DNA of 64,000 nucleotides. It comes from Mercurialis annua. Lineage: Eukaryota; Streptophyta; Magnoliopsida; Malpighiales; Euphorbiaceae. The notes under the pieces are model-generated. The model did no database searches and had not been told where the DNA came from. It saw only the letters and a program-made list of their open reading frames with translations. The first letter of the stretch is position 1, and each line of letters starts with the position of its first letter. Positions 33,306 to 45,126 of the stretch are shown here, piece after piece. The translations under genes and the position numbers were made by a program. Location: positions 6,458,001 to 6,522,000 of the forward strand of contig NC_065570.1 of the NCBI RefSeq assembly GCF_937616625.2, in the 5' to 3' direction.

Positions 33306-35416
33306 TTAACCATACACATTGTGTGGACAAAGCTTGGCAACAGCAAGATCAAATGCAGCAGGTGGCAAAGGTTTAGTAAAACAGTCTGCAATCTGAAATT
33401 CAGAACTGATAGGAAGCAAATGCAGTAAACCAATGCCAATCTTTTCTCGAATAATGTGGCAATCTATCTCTATATGTTTTGTCCTTTCATGGTATACAGG
33501 ATTATGAGCTAACCGAATAGCTGACTTGTTATCACAAAAAACCTGAGCTGGCAAAGAGAATGATTGGTGAAGATCATTAAGTAGATAAACAACCCATTGA
33601 AGCTCACAAGTCAATCCTGCAAGGGCCCTGTATTCAGCCTCTGAGCTAGAACGAGATACAGTGGTCTGTTTCTTGGATCTCCAGGAAATTAATGAATTTC
33701 CAAGAAAAACACAGTTACCAGAGATAGATTTTCTTGTGTCAGGGCAAGCTACCCAATCTGAATCACAGAATGCTTGTAGTTTGAGAGTGGATGTAGCAGA
33801 GAAAAAGAGGCCTTTGCCAGGAGCCTTCTTAATGTATCTCAACACTCTATGTACAGCTTGCATATGAACATTAGTTGGACAATCAAGAAATTGAGAAAGT
33901 TGCTGCATAGCAAAGGAAAGATCAGGCCTGGTTGTGCACAAATACAGAAGTTTACCAACAAGCTTTCTGTATTCTGTGTTATCAGGAAGAAGATCTGCAG
34001 GATCCTTAATGAGTTTTTTTGAAGTAATCATAGGTGTTGGAACAAGTTTACTGTCAAGAAAACTAGTCTCTGTCAAAAGATCCAAGGCATACTTCCTTTG
34101 AGACAAATTTATACCAGAATCAGTTCTGGCTACTTCAAGACCTAAAAAGTACTTGAGTTTGCCAAGATCTTTTATACTGAATGTGACATGAAGATAGTAT
34201 GTCTTGAATAGCAGAACTAGAATTACTTGCAACTATAACATCATCCACATAGATCAATAAAGCAATGAATGTACCTTCTGCATTCTTGACATAAAGAGAA
34301 GGATCAGCAACTGCAGGCTTAAATCCTTGAGCACAGAGAGCAGAGGTTGGCTTAGAATGCCATTGTCTACTGGCTTGTTTGAGACCATAGATGGATTTCT
34401 GAAGCTTACAAACTGTGGATGATTTCTTAGTGCTATCAAAACCTGGAGGTAGTTGCATATAGACCTCTTCTAGTAAATCTCCATGCAGAAAGGCATTATT
34501 AATGTCTAACTGATGTAGTTGCCAATTATTTATAGCTGCTAATGACAATAAAGTTCTAATGGTTGTCATTTTGGCAACTGGAGAAAATGTCTCAAAATAA
34601 TCCAATCCTTCTTGTTGATTGTAACCTTTGGCAACCAGTCTAGCCTTACACCTTTCAATTTCTCCATTGGATCTATATTTTACTTTATAGACCCATTTAC
34701 ATCCTATGGCCTGCTTTTCTGGTGGCAAGTCAGTCAGTATCCAGGTTTTATTTGCTTCCAGAGCATTGATCTCAGTCTGCATTGCTTCCTTCCAACAAGG
34801 AAGCTTAATGGCTTCACTATAATTTTTAGGCTCAGAAATGGAAGAAATGCTTAAGGAAAAAGCTTTTTGAGTAGGTGAGAGATGTGTGTAGTTTAGAACT
34901 GAGGATAGGGTGTGTGGTGTGGTTGTTGTTTTAGTAGATGGTAGTGAAACAATGTAATCCTTCAAGTGTTCTGGTAAGTGTGTTACTCTCTGAGACCTTC
35001 TGAGTATAGGAAATTCATCTTCTTGAAACTGAGCAGGAACTGGCAAATGATTCCTGGAAGGTGAACTCCAAGGTAAAACTGGAGAAGGAGGAGTTTCAGA
35101 AAGATGTCTCTGAGTATTAATGGTTTGAGAGTGAAGAAAATCAATATCCAGAACAGGATTATCATTTTGGCTAGAAGGTGAGTAAGATGATTTTTCAGAA
35201 GAGGGAAAGATGTGTTCATAAAAGACAACATCTCTAGAAATAAAAAGTTGGTGAGTTGAGAGATTGTATAATATGAAGCCTTTAGTGTTTGAAGGATATC
35301 CTAGAAACAAGCATTTTGATGCTCTGGAATCAAACTTTTTCTTGTGTTGCTCTACATTTGCTGCAAAACTGAGACAACCAAAAGTCTTGAGATGATCATA
35401 GGATGGTTTGTTTCCA
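33306..35416 (-). pseudogene. copia pol, second part: integrase C-terminus, reverse transcriptase, RNase H (frameshifted)
   Basis: Starting at the CACTA junction (35416) the frame carries the end of integrase (FGCLSFAANVEQHKKKFD, CLFLGYPSNTKGF). Reverse transcriptase follows (CKWVYKVKYRSNGEIERCKA, then LDINNAFLHGDLLEEVYM, then LLIYVDDVIVASNSS with the catalytic YVDD). Near 34185-34200 the frame changes. The second frame (34232-33306) continues with FSIKDLGKLKYFLGLEVART, the RNase H block (LQAFCDSDWVACPDTRKS, SRSSSEAEYRALA, VFCDNKSAIRLAHNP) and a stop just before the PPT. The RT frameshift disables the polyprotein, though everything else looks intact. Confidence 0.9.
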
Positions 35417-35436
35417 TGACACTACTAGAAATACCT

Positions 35437-35820
35437 GAATTGGCGACGGAAATTAGCGACGGAACAAGTTTCCGTCGCTAATTTGGCTAATCACCGACTG
35501 ATCTGGCGACAGATTGGTTATCAGTCGCCAAAATTAAGAGAAAATGGTTACCGACGGAATTTTCGTCGGTAATCCGTCGTTGATTTTGGCGGGGTGAGGG
35601 AGGGAAGAATTGCCGCGTTTTTGTTTGCCAAAATTAGCGACGGATAGTACAGTTCCGTCGCTAATTGCACAACCATATGAAACGCACAGTTTCATTAAAC
35701 TAATTAGCGACGGAAACTGATAATCGGTCGCTAATTAGTTTAATGAAACTGTGCATTTCATTTATCTTGATTTTAGCGACGGAATTACTGTCCGTCGCTA
35801 AAAACAAGATAAAGGAAACG
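35437..35820. repeat. CACTA left subterminal repeats
   Basis: Several copies of ttagcgacggaa and its complement ttccgtcgctaa in both orientations, likely the transposase-binding subterminal array as in En/Spm. They are markedly GC-richer than the surroundings. Confidence 0.8.
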
Positions 35821-37509
35821 CAGCAGCCGGTCTTCTTCCATTTCAGAAACCTAATTGAAAAAAAAACGCAGCCCGGTGTCTTCTTCTTTCTGCTGCCGCC
35901 GGTGTCTTCTCCATCTGCTGCCGCCGGTGTCTTCTTCATCTGCTGCCGCCGGTCTCCCTCCTCCGCTAGTCTCTTTCTTCATCTGGTCTCCCTCCTCCGC
36001 TGCTCCTCCTCTTCCCTACTGCCGGAGCTAAACCGCTGCCGTCCTCCTCTCACCGGCCACCGCACATTTGTAAGTTTTGTTTTTTAATTAATGAATTGGT
36101 TAACTGAATTTAGGGTATTTTTAGGGTTTAATATTGTTTAATTAATTGAATTGTTAGGTTAGTTTAATTAGATTTTAATTAGATTAGGTTTAAATTAGAT
36201 TAGGTTTTAATTTAATTTCTAGAATTAAATTATAAAAATTTCAGATTATTAGGTTTTAATTTAATTGAATTAGATTAGGTTTTAATTTAATTGAATTAGA
36301 TTAGGTTTTAATTTAATTGAATTACATTAGGTTAGTATTTATTTTGATTTAATAGATTATTTTAATTAATCCTTAAGTTTATTTTAATTAGGTTAGTATT
36401 ATTGGATTAGGTTAGGATATTTTGTTTTATTTTATTTTAGTTAAAAAATAAAATAGTTTATTTAAATTTATTAGATTATTAATTAGTAAAATTTTATTAA
36501 TTTTCTAAAAATAGTAATAAAATTAGGGTCATTTATAATTAGATTTTTATAGTTAATTATGATAATTTGAAATTATAGAGAATACTATTAGTTTGTTTAA
36601 GTTGATCTATACAATTAAAATTACATTATATTATTATTATAATAAATAATAATATAATTAGATTATAATGATGTTCTTTAAAATTAGTTGAATAGAATAG
36701 TAGTAAAAATATTACTTAATACTTGTAAAATTATGTAAAAATTGACATAATTCATGATGGTTTAATGATATAATGAATTGATGGAATTGGTGTATTGAAT
36801 ATCTTTGAATATGTAATATTTTGCTTGCAGGATTTCCCTAAAAAATGGGTGATGCTCATTTTTAAGGGAAATGCTGCCGGATTTTCGTTAATAATTAGGA
36901 AAAAATTTAGTAGTACTCAAAGAGACATTTAATGTTAACTTGTAGTGCTCTAACAGACTTATTTGAAACTATTATTGTAGGTTTTGTCCTTATTACGTTT
37001 ATTCCTATTGTCGTCCACCCACACCGTTTTTACCATCCACATTCTCTTCTCATTTGCGGTTCTGCTCTTCAACAAGTAAGTATTACTGCATTTTTGTATT
37101 TCATTTTAATTAGTTAGAGTAAATTGAATAACTGTGCAATTTAATTAACAAAGATTTTATTCACACCGAATAAAATCTTACCTAGCCGTAGAAACCCGTC
37201 CCGTGTGTTCAAGAGATTGAACGACACGGGATTGTACGTGTGTACAGTTCGTAAAACTGCTGTCGTCTGCGTAATTTGATCACGAAAAAACATATATGTA
37301 TGGATATGGTATAAAAATATTCGGTAGTTTTCTGGCGTATGTTCTCCGGGTGGCTATTTAATATAGGCTGTGTAACGCTTATTCCTTACGGAATATATAA
37401 TTACCGTTACACACCCTATATTATGTAATGCACCTGGGGAACGACGCCGGAAGGCTGCCGAATATTTTTTCCGTATTCATGCATATATCGTGATCGAATT
37501 ATGGGGCGC
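35821..37509 (+). other. CACTA 5' region and leader
   Basis: 35878-35960 has repeated ctgctgccgccggt words (leader-like, GC-rich). 36090-36830 is very AT-rich with repeated ttaggttttaatttaattg units and looks intronic. 36826-36880 is a partial copy of 40542-40600. No transposase domain was recognised here. Confidence 0.5.
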
Positions 37510-38962
37510 TGTTGAGAATAAACCCAACTCGTAGTAAATCCGGAAGTCGGATGTCGATCCCACGAGGACTAAAGGTTTAAAGTGAGTGAAATCGCTTATG
37601 AAATTCAATTCGGAAAGCACAAATAAAGATTGGTTTTTTTGTAACAATTCTAACAACGAAGAATCAACTAAACGCTAAAATGTAATAACTCAAAAAGCAC
37701 TAATTATCAACGATTTAAAATCAATAAAGGGAAACGTCAAGGGATTGGTAATCACACCTAGGTCATGCATTCATGGTTGGTCAAATCGGAAGTGTTTCAA
37801 GGGCCGAGTGAAGTCTAAAGCGTTATTCTCGCTCTCTCGAGCCTCAAGGAGCAACAAAACCGCTACCTAATCACCTAATCAATACCAAGCTCACTCTCGT
37901 GTTACAAGGCATAACCAAACAATTAACTAGCGATTAATCAATCAACTCTAGAGCCACCTAAGTTCAAACCCACTCTCGTGGCGCTCTAAAACCTAGGTTT
38001 TCAATCCTATTAGTCAATCTAATCAACCACCTCTCGGTGCATCAATCAAACTCTAAACATGCTTAGGGTAGCTAATCCTAAACAAGCAATAAGCAATAGG
38101 AGTAAAACATGAGTAAACAACATCAAGAACCAACCAATCATACAACCCTAGGCTATCATACCAACCCCCTAACAAGGGGCTTAGCCACTCATGGCTAAGT
38201 TCTCAATACAAGCACTAATCAAACAACTAAACATTAAAAAGTAGAGAAAGATTACCTTAAGTAAAATGGAAGAACAATAACTCATAAAAGATAATGAAGA
38301 TTCCACAATAAATAAGCTTGCATTAATTAATAAAAGACCTTGTTCAATCAAAACATTAAAAGCTTCACTTCACCAACAATGGTGGAAAAGATGGAGCACA
38401 CAACTCTAAAGAGATTCTAAGCTATTTTTAGGAGGCAACACAAAAGGAATAAAAATAATGAATGTTGCATACCCTAATTTGAATCATAAAGTAGTACTTG
38501 TAGTAGTCTCAAAAAGGAAATAAAAACATCCTACAAATGAGTGTTGGGCAAAAAGAGGAAATGTGCAAAAGCCTTAGTCCTTTCTTCAAATTTCTGAATC
38601 CCTCGAATAAGTCATTGCACGATCCGTGCAACTCAACTTATCCAAGCTTGCACGAATCGTGCAAGAGTCTTCAAAAGCTTCTGCCCACAAATCTGGAGGT
38701 TGCACGATCCGTGCAAGGTGATGCACGATCCGTGCAATGCTCTGGATTCTAGGAATTCTGCCATTCTTTCGCTTCCGGCTTTGCTCTTCGCTTCCTTTCT
38801 TTGAATCTCCCTCTTTTCACGCCAAAGATGCATCCTAACGCTCCATAATCCTGAAACGCTTAAGCACACAAATAAGATATAAAAATACCTCAAAGTGCAT
38901 AGCAAGAGACACTAAAATGCATCAAAAACACTCTATATTATAGGAGTAATTTACTCCTATCA
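37510..38962 (-). mobile_element. gypsy-type solo LTR nested in the CACTA element
   Basis: Read on the - strand the 1453-bp unit begins TGATAGGAGTAAATTACTCC and ends GGGTTTATTCTCAACA (TG...CA ends). It is flanked by the 5-bp repeat ggcgc (37505-37509, 38963-38967). No internal retroelement genes or second LTR are present, so it is a solo LTR. The sequence style (GATGCATTTTAGTGTC near the start) recalls Tat/Ogre-type Ty3-gypsy LTRs; that lineage is inferred. Confidence 0.8.
38615..38738. repeat. four copies of a ttgcacgatccgtgcaa palindrome
   Basis: Copies at 38615-38631, 38647-38665, 38701-38717 and about 38723-38738. Arms ttgcacg/cgtgcaa pair around a 3-nt centre; copy two has centre aat and 8-bp arms. 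All lie within the gypsy-type solo LTR. Confidence 0.85.
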
Positions 38963-39068
38963 GGCGCCAGTTTTGCGAATGGGATAGGACCCTACCCTTT
39001 TAGCAGTCAATTACATTGACTTTGCTACTGAGCTTATGAACCAGTGCCTAATTGTACGTCCTCCAGAA

Positions 39069-41123
39069 ATGAATCCAGACCGCAGCTGGATGTATACGAG
39101 GCATGACAGAGGCTTCCTGCCGCCAGATTTTTTCCCTAATCTTGAAGAGTTCGTGAATTTTGCTGTGCAACATCCCGAGTGTATGAATGGAGAAGAGATA
39201 AAATGCCCCTGTTCTAGGACAAAATGTAGAAATACGAATTTTCGAGATGTCGAAGTTGTGAAACTACATGTCTTGCAGTCTGGGTTTGTTCCAGATTACT
39301 ATGTCTGGATTCACCACGGTGAGGTGAATGTCCCTCCTGTTGTTCAGCAGCCGGTTAATGAATACGATTACTATAATGAGGGAGGGGGAGATTTAAACTC
39401 CGGTCAGAGAATGGTTATTGATGCTGCTGGTCCTGAAGTTTTTGAGGAAGAGACCCCGAATGAAGAAGCTCAGAAGTTTTTTGATATGATGAGTGCGGCA
39501 GAAGAAGAAATATGGCCCGGAAATAGCAGACACTCACCCCTGTCCGCATCTGTTGAAATTTTGGATATTAAGTGTCGACATCAGGGGTCGATATCTTTAA
39601 TTGACGACACCTGCCGTTTATTACAAGAACTGCTTCCAGAGAACAACAAAATGCCGAAAAATTTTGCTAATATCAAGAAGCTGGTGAAAGGTCTCGGGTT
39701 GCCGGTTGAGGTTATTGAGTGCTGTTTGCACAACTGTATGATTTACTGGGGGGCGGACGAGGATTTAACCCACTGGGGTTCCTCGTGGAAGAAGATTACA
39801 GCAGAGCATAAGGGCTTCTACTTCGAGGAGTTCAAGGTTGTTAAATATTTAAAATTTTAAATATATGTTTAACTTTCTTTTTTATTTCTAATTATATTTA
39901 TTTTTTAATGGTTTGCAGAAGGGTTTTTGCTGGGACCCGACCTACCCTGAGGATCTGATTAGAGGGGTCTTCTACCGACATGCGGGCAATCGGTATAAAG
40001 ATACTCTCCACAACATGAAGCCGGATAAAAAAGAGGGCAGTGTTAGTGCTGATACTTGGGCGTCATGGAAGCGAGACTGGGATACTGCTGAGGCTAAGAA
40101 AAAGTCCGATATAGCACGAGCTAATCGGATGAGTGAGCCGTCCGGAGCTGGCACCGGACCTGTTCGACATACCGCAGGATCGCGATCGGCTACGAGGCAT
40201 AAGACAGTTATGGTATGTTTTTAATATTAATAATCGTGTTAAATATTTTGTTTATCTATTAATTAATTTGTTCATTTCATATAATAGACTGAGGAGCTTG
40301 GTCGAGAGCCCACTTTGGCTGAGTTGCATGTACGGTTGCACCTGACCAAAGCAGATCGGACTGTCTTTGTTGACAAGAGATCAAAGGATAAAAATGTAAG
40401 TTTATTTTAACCTTAAGTGACTGTTTAATATGACTTATATATAACTTTAATTATATAGACGTTGTTTATAGGATGTTTACGTGTTTGTTATGGGTGTTGT
40501 GATTGCTGTTACTTATAGTTGAACAGAGTGTCTGTAGTTTTTGCAGGATGTCCCTGAAAAATGGGTGATGATCAAATTATAGACAAAATGCTGCCCAATT
40601 TTAGTTAGAAATGTAAGTTTAACTAATTTAAAAATTTGTATTTTTTAAATCTCAGGACCGTTTTCAGGCAGAGCTTGCTGCAGCAACACAGTCTCAGGCA
40701 GCTGGAGAAGGGAGTTCGTCGACTCCAGAGCCGATCGACGAGAACGAGCTGTTTTTGTCTCTCGAGGCAATCAAGAAGCAGCGAGTCTACGGTATTGGAT
40801 CGGCTTCAGCATCCTACATCGGCCAGAGCAGCGCTAGCCGATTGCGCCGCGACGGATCATCCCAGCTGGGGAACGTTAGTACTGAGGACATAGAGCAGCG
40901 TATTGCTAGGGAGGTTGAGGAGCGGCTCGAGCAGCGGATTCGTACTGTGGAGGCGGGTTTCGAAGAGCGGGTCGAGCAGCGGATCCGTAGTGTGGAGGCG
41001 GGTTTCGACGAGCGGATCCGTACTGAGCTTGCGCGGCTGATGACTACACTCCCACCCGAGTTACGCCCGCAGTTCCCACCACCCCCACCCCCTCCTGCTG
41101 ATGACACCACCAGTTTAGAGTAG
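39069..41123 (+). CDS. CACTA transposase-related protein: TNP2 N-terminus fused to a Transposase_24-type region
   Basis: Four exons join in phase: 39069-39836, 39919-40212, 40288-40395, 40656-41123 (545 aa). Residues 1-75 match the transposase-associated zinc-binding domain (DRSWMYTRHDRGFLPPDF; CPCSRTKC; HGE). About 105-195 match the start of TNP2 (EEAQKFFDMMSAAEEEIWPG, LLQELLPENNKMPKNFANIK, CCLHNCMIYW). The protein then jumps directly into a Transposase_24/TNPA-like region (FYFEEFK, KGFCWDPTYPEDL, RYKDTLHNMKPDKK, KKKSDIARANRMS). It ends in a charged coiled coil with repeated RIRTVEAGFEER units and a proline-rich tail. The DDE catalytic part of TNP2 is missing, consistent with an internal deletion that fused two En/Spm genes. 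The start at 39069 fits the family; an upstream in-frame ATG lies at 39036. Confidence 0.8.
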
Positions 41124-41339
41124 GCTTGTGATACACTTGGACATATTTATGTTTTTTGTTCGTATACTTTAATATTAATGTTTTTTGTATGCTTTTTGAC
41201 GTTTATATATATATATATATATTACGGATTTGGTTATATATATTTATTGTTTCTTATGTATGTGAATGGTATATTTAACAGGTCTAACGAATAACAGAAA
41301 AAATATGAAAATAAGCCGTAAAAAAATAAAATTTTGCCA

Positions 41340-41740
41340 AAAATAGGTAATTTAGCGACTACCTGTTTTAACTTTAGCGACGGATTTTCCGTCGCTAATT
41401 AATCATGACACGACTGTTTCTTGCAGTTGGCGACGGAATTTTCCGTCGCCAATTGAAAGAAACAGCGACGGAATTTCCGTCGCCAAGTTAGCGACGGAAA
41501 TTCCGTCGGTAATCCGTCGGAAAATTGGTCGGCTGGCCGACCAATTTACCGACCTTCTGCCTCCAACTTACCGACGGAATATTCCGTCGGTAAGTTGGCG
41601 ACAGACAGTGTTTTGGGTCGCTATTACAATTAGCGACCCAAAATTTACCGACGGACGGAGTCCGTCGGTAATCCGTCGCTAATTACAATTGGCGACGGAT
41701 CTCAGGTGTTTAGCGACAGATATTTCCGTCGCTAAACACC
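41340..41740. repeat. CACTA right subterminal repeats
   Basis: Dense array of gcgacggaa/ttccgtcgc motifs in direct and inverted order, mirroring the left end. It includes near-palindromes such as gcgacggaaattccgtcg. Confidence 0.85.
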
Positions 41741-41755
41741 TGTTTTCTAGTAGTG

Positions 41756-44112
41756 TGAAGTCTTTGATATGGTGTTTCTTCATTAATAACAGGAGAGGGG
41801 ATCCTGTTGATTAGGTAAACTTCATGACTAACACAATGTGCCCAAAACTGCATAGAAATCCCAGACTGGAACTTCAGGGCTCTTGCCACATTCAATATGT
41901 GTTGATGTTTGCGTTCTACAATGCTATTCTGCTGTGGTGTATGAACACAGCTTGTTTGATGCAGAATTCCATATTTATGGTATAGCTCTGGAAATTTGAA
42001 CTCAAGACCATTATCTGACCTCACAGTCTTTATAGTTTTGGAGAATTGATTCTGTGCATAAACCACAAAATTCTTCAAATGGCCCCTGGTTTCTGACTTA
42101 TCTTTCATTAGAAAAATCCAAGTATGTCTAGAATGATCATCAACCAAAGTCAGAAAGTACCTATAACCTTGAATGGAATTTGTAGAAACTGGTCCCCATA
42201 TGTCTACATGTAACAAATCAAAAATAGCATTGCTAACAGAAGAACTCACTGGAAAAGGCAACCTTTTTTGTTTAGCATAGTGACATACATCACAAACATC
42301 TAATCCAGAAACTTGAATAGATGAGTCTATCTTGTGAAGTAATCTTATTCTATTAGGTGACAAATGACCTAATCTGTAATGCCAAACATTAGAGTCATCA
42401 ATACTATGCTTAGCAACTTTATTACATGAAGAAATTCTCAAATCATCCTGCATCATGATGTACAACCCCTTTTGCTTTCTAGCTAAGCCAATCATTCTCC
42501 ATGTAGTTACTTCCTGAATAAAGCAAGCATCATGATAAAGAATTAAGCATAACTTCTTATCATCTGTGAGTTTGCTTGCTGAAATGAGATTGAAAGTGAA
42601 GTCTGGGACATGTAGAACATTGTGCAGAACTAGATGATCACTCAACTGTATTTCACCTACATGTGTTACTGAAACTAGCTGGCCAGTAGGTAATTTCACA
42701 TGAACATTTGTAACACTATAATAGGTTTTAAAGAAACTTGAATTGCAAACAATATGATCAGTTGCTCCTGTGTCTAGGATCCAAGTATCTTTATAGGAAG
42801 TAGCAGTAAAAGAACAAGTATGAATAGTACCTTGTTCAATGGGGATAGAGTTGAAATTTGCAGTCAGAGAATCAACAGAATTGACATGTGTTGTACTTCC
42901 TTGTGGTATACCTTTAGCATCCTGTTGAATTAAGGCCATGATCTTCTGGCATTGTTCAGGTGTGAAAGGGAAAACTGATCCTGTTGAAACAGAAGAATCA
43001 ATATTTCTATGATGAGCATTATAAGAATCAGTGTTTGGTCCATGCTGCCCAGGATCATTCATTCCAGCATTTTGATTCATTTCTGATGGACCATGAGTTG
43101 AGAAATCAACTTGATTAGCATAAGAGCTCTCTCCTCTGCCTTTTGAAGCAAAACCTGGTGGATAACCATGTTTTCTATAGCATATGTCAATAGTATGACC
43201 TGTATAACCACAGTAAGAACACAGTTTTGGTTTAGCTCCTGGTATGAATGGAAAACCAGGAGGAGGCTTTCTGAAATTTCCTCTGTAGTTGTTTCCACCT
43301 CTTCCTCTAGCATAACATACACTAGACTCATAATCAGAATTCAGATCAGTATTATCTCCATCATATTGATTGTTTCCTCTAGCAAGTAAGATATTAGGAT
43401 CAACTGCATTTCTGGCATTATATGAACCAGAAAGCTGTCTCTCATTTTGAATCACCATTGAAAAAACCTTGTTCATAGGAGGAAGAGGTTCAATCATAAG
43501 AATTTGCTGTCTCACAGTTCCATATTGATCAATCAAACCTTTCAAAAACTTAATGACCTGATCATTAGCAAAATTCTTCTTAACAATCTCATATCCATTG
43601 CAAGAGCATTTAGGCAAACAAATACAAACAGGAAAAGGTCTTAAACTCATCCATTCATCCCAAAGTGTCTTGAGATGAGTAAAATACTCAGTAACTGATA
43701 AAGAATTTTGTTGAAAACTGTAAATTTCTTCTTGAATATCACCTAACCTGTATGAATCTCCTTCTGAAAAACGATCTTTCAAATCATTCCATATGTCTAA
43801 TGCTGTATCCATACAAGATATACTATCTGCTATGGTAGGAGTAACAGATCTATAGATCCAGGACATCACCATTGTGTTACACCTCTCCCAAGCAGCAAAC
43901 AAATTATCATTTTCATTAGGAACAAGAATTGAGCCATTAACGAACTTGAACTTGTTCTTGGAGATGAGTGCCATCTTCATAGATCTGAACCACGAATGGT
44001 AGTTGCTTCCATTGAGTAAGTTTGAAACAAGAATCAGCGAGGGATTCTCATTAGGATGTAAGAAAAACGGACTTGACATTGATTCTTCTGGTCTACCTTG
44101 AAAATTTGCCAT
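41756..44112 (-). pseudogene. copia gag-pol, first part: gag, protease, integrase (cut by CACTA)
   Basis: Frame from ATG 44112 open to the CACTA insertion. The gag N-terminus (NLLNGSNYHSWFRSMKMAL) resembles Retrotran_gag_3. A CCHC zinc knuckle (CSYCGYTGHTIDIC) sits near residue 298, the aspartic protease motif LDTGATDH near 445, the GAG-pre-integrase HHCC region (HYRLGHLSPNR ... CDVCHYAK), and the integrase core (DIWGP, VRSDNGLEF, ERKHQHILNVAR) with D, D and E. The CACTA insertion falls in the YQRL region after the integrase core, in the middle of a codon. The coordinates of the two halves show that the reading phase is the same on both sides once the insert and one target repeat are discounted. 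The gene is broken only by insertion here. Confidence 0.93.
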
Positions 44113-44195
44113 AATAAAACTGTTTGTTTGCTAAGAAAATTCTTGTTTGTTTGCTGAGAAAATACGAACTGAGAAAATCAAAAGATGGTTTTAAA

Positions 44196-44207
44196 GCTCC
44201 GATACCA
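44196..44207 (-). other. copia primer binding site
   Basis: TGGTATCGGAGC on the - strand directly follows the 5' LTR. It matches the standard initiator tRNA-Met complement (TGGTATCAGAGC) with one mismatch. Confidence 0.9.
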
Positions 44208-44521
44208 TAATAGAAAATGAGAGAAGAGAGAAATGTAAATCTTTATTGAATCAGAAAATGAAATCTTGATTACAAATGAAGATTAAACTAGCTAGTCTAT
44301 TTATACTAAGCTAGAGAAGTAACTGCTCCTAACAAACTTGCTGACATGGCATCACACACTGAAAGTGTGTTTTCATCAGCAACAGAAACTTATGACTGAG
44401 ATCGATGACATGGCACAGATGACAGCTGCAACAGCAAGACTGTGAATCTTGCTCAGGAAGAAAGCAAATGCAGCTGAGGCAAATGCAGCTGAAGCAAATG
44501 CAGATACAGATACTTGTGTTA
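44208..44521 (-). repeat. 5' LTR of the copia element
   Basis: 314 bp; drives transcription of the element toward lower coordinates. Nearly identical to 32981-33292. Confidence 0.95.
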
Positions 44522-44808
44522 CTACATAAACGGGGGATGTTCATGTTTATTCAAGTTTTGAACAAAGAGGTGTTCATATTCAGTTCATTTATAGTATATT
44601 GTGTTTATGTTCGCTTAAATTACTATAGTAGCCTATATTTTATTATTTTATACTTTATTCTTTCTCGCCAACTTTTTTCTATTTGTTTAGTTCATGTTAG
44701 TTCGTTTAACTACTAAATGAGCTTGCGGTGCATTAAACAAGCTCTCCCGCGAGATTGTTCGTTTAGCAGATAAGTGAACGAGCATAAATAATTAAACATT
44801 TATATTTT

Positions 44809-45126
44809 GGGTTAATTACATATAAAATCACCACCTTTACACGAAATTGCAAAAATAACACGACCTTTAAAACGTGGCAATTCAGGGCACCACCTTTCAT
44901 TTCTTTTCAAAAATAACACGGGCACATTTTTAGTGGCATTTTTACTGACGTGGCATGACACGTGGCACTCCTATTGGGTGTCAAGGTCAGCAAAATTTTA
45001 TCTAAAAACGTGTCCATGTTGTTTTTGAAAAGAAATGAAAGGTGATGCCCTGAATTGACACGTTTTAAAGGTCGTGTTATTTTTGAAAATTCGTGTAAAG
45101 GTGGTGATTTTATATGTAATTAACCC
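44809..45126. mobile_element. Mutator-type MITE
   Basis: Inverted ends gggttaattacatataaaat ... attttatatgtaattaaccc extend over most of each half. The 9-bp repeat ttatatttt flanks them (44800-44808, 45127-45135). It lies within the outer TIR element. Confidence 0.88.

Larger units (their letters stand above)
35420..41755 (+). mobile_element. CACTA (En/Spm-type) transposon inserted in the copia integrase
   Basis: The left end CACTACTAGAAATACCTG and the right end, whose reverse complement is CACTACTAGAAAACAG, are the classic plant CACTA termini. A 3-bp target duplication, tga, flanks them (35417-35419, 41756-41758). Subterminal regions carry many direct and inverted copies of a gcgacggaa motif. 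Inside are a spliced transposase-related gene (39069-41123) and a gypsy-type solo LTR (37510-38962). Own length without that LTR is about 4.9 kb. The catalytic TNP2 core is absent, so the element is probably non-autonomous. Confidence 0.95.
32981..44521 (-). mobile_element. Ty1-copia LTR retrotransposon, split by a CACTA element
   Basis: Two nearly identical LTRs (32981-33292, 44208-44521) bound gag-protease-integrase-RT-RNase H in copia order on the - strand. The 5-bp target duplication is ctaca (32976-32980, 44522-44526). PBS and PPT sit where expected. Without the CACTA insertion the element is about 5.2 kb, normal for copia. The LTRs differ by one substitution and one 2-bp indel, so insertion was recent. 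LTR ends are TAA...TTA rather than TG...CA. Confidence 0.95.

Noticed and set aside
35743..36087. 114-codon frame at the CACTA 5' end
   Set aside because: Low-complexity Ser/Pro/Leu sequence from repeated ctgctgccgccggt words; more likely the untranslated leader.
40814..41110. 98-codon - strand frame in the CACTA gene
   Set aside because: Antisense shadow of the coiled-coil exon; Gly and Arg/Ser runs arise from the repeated sense codons.
35440..41740. Possible CRISPR-like array from repeated gcgacggaa units
   Set aside because: Spacing is irregular, units are in both orientations, and they are confined to the two subterminal regions of a CACTA element in a plant genome.
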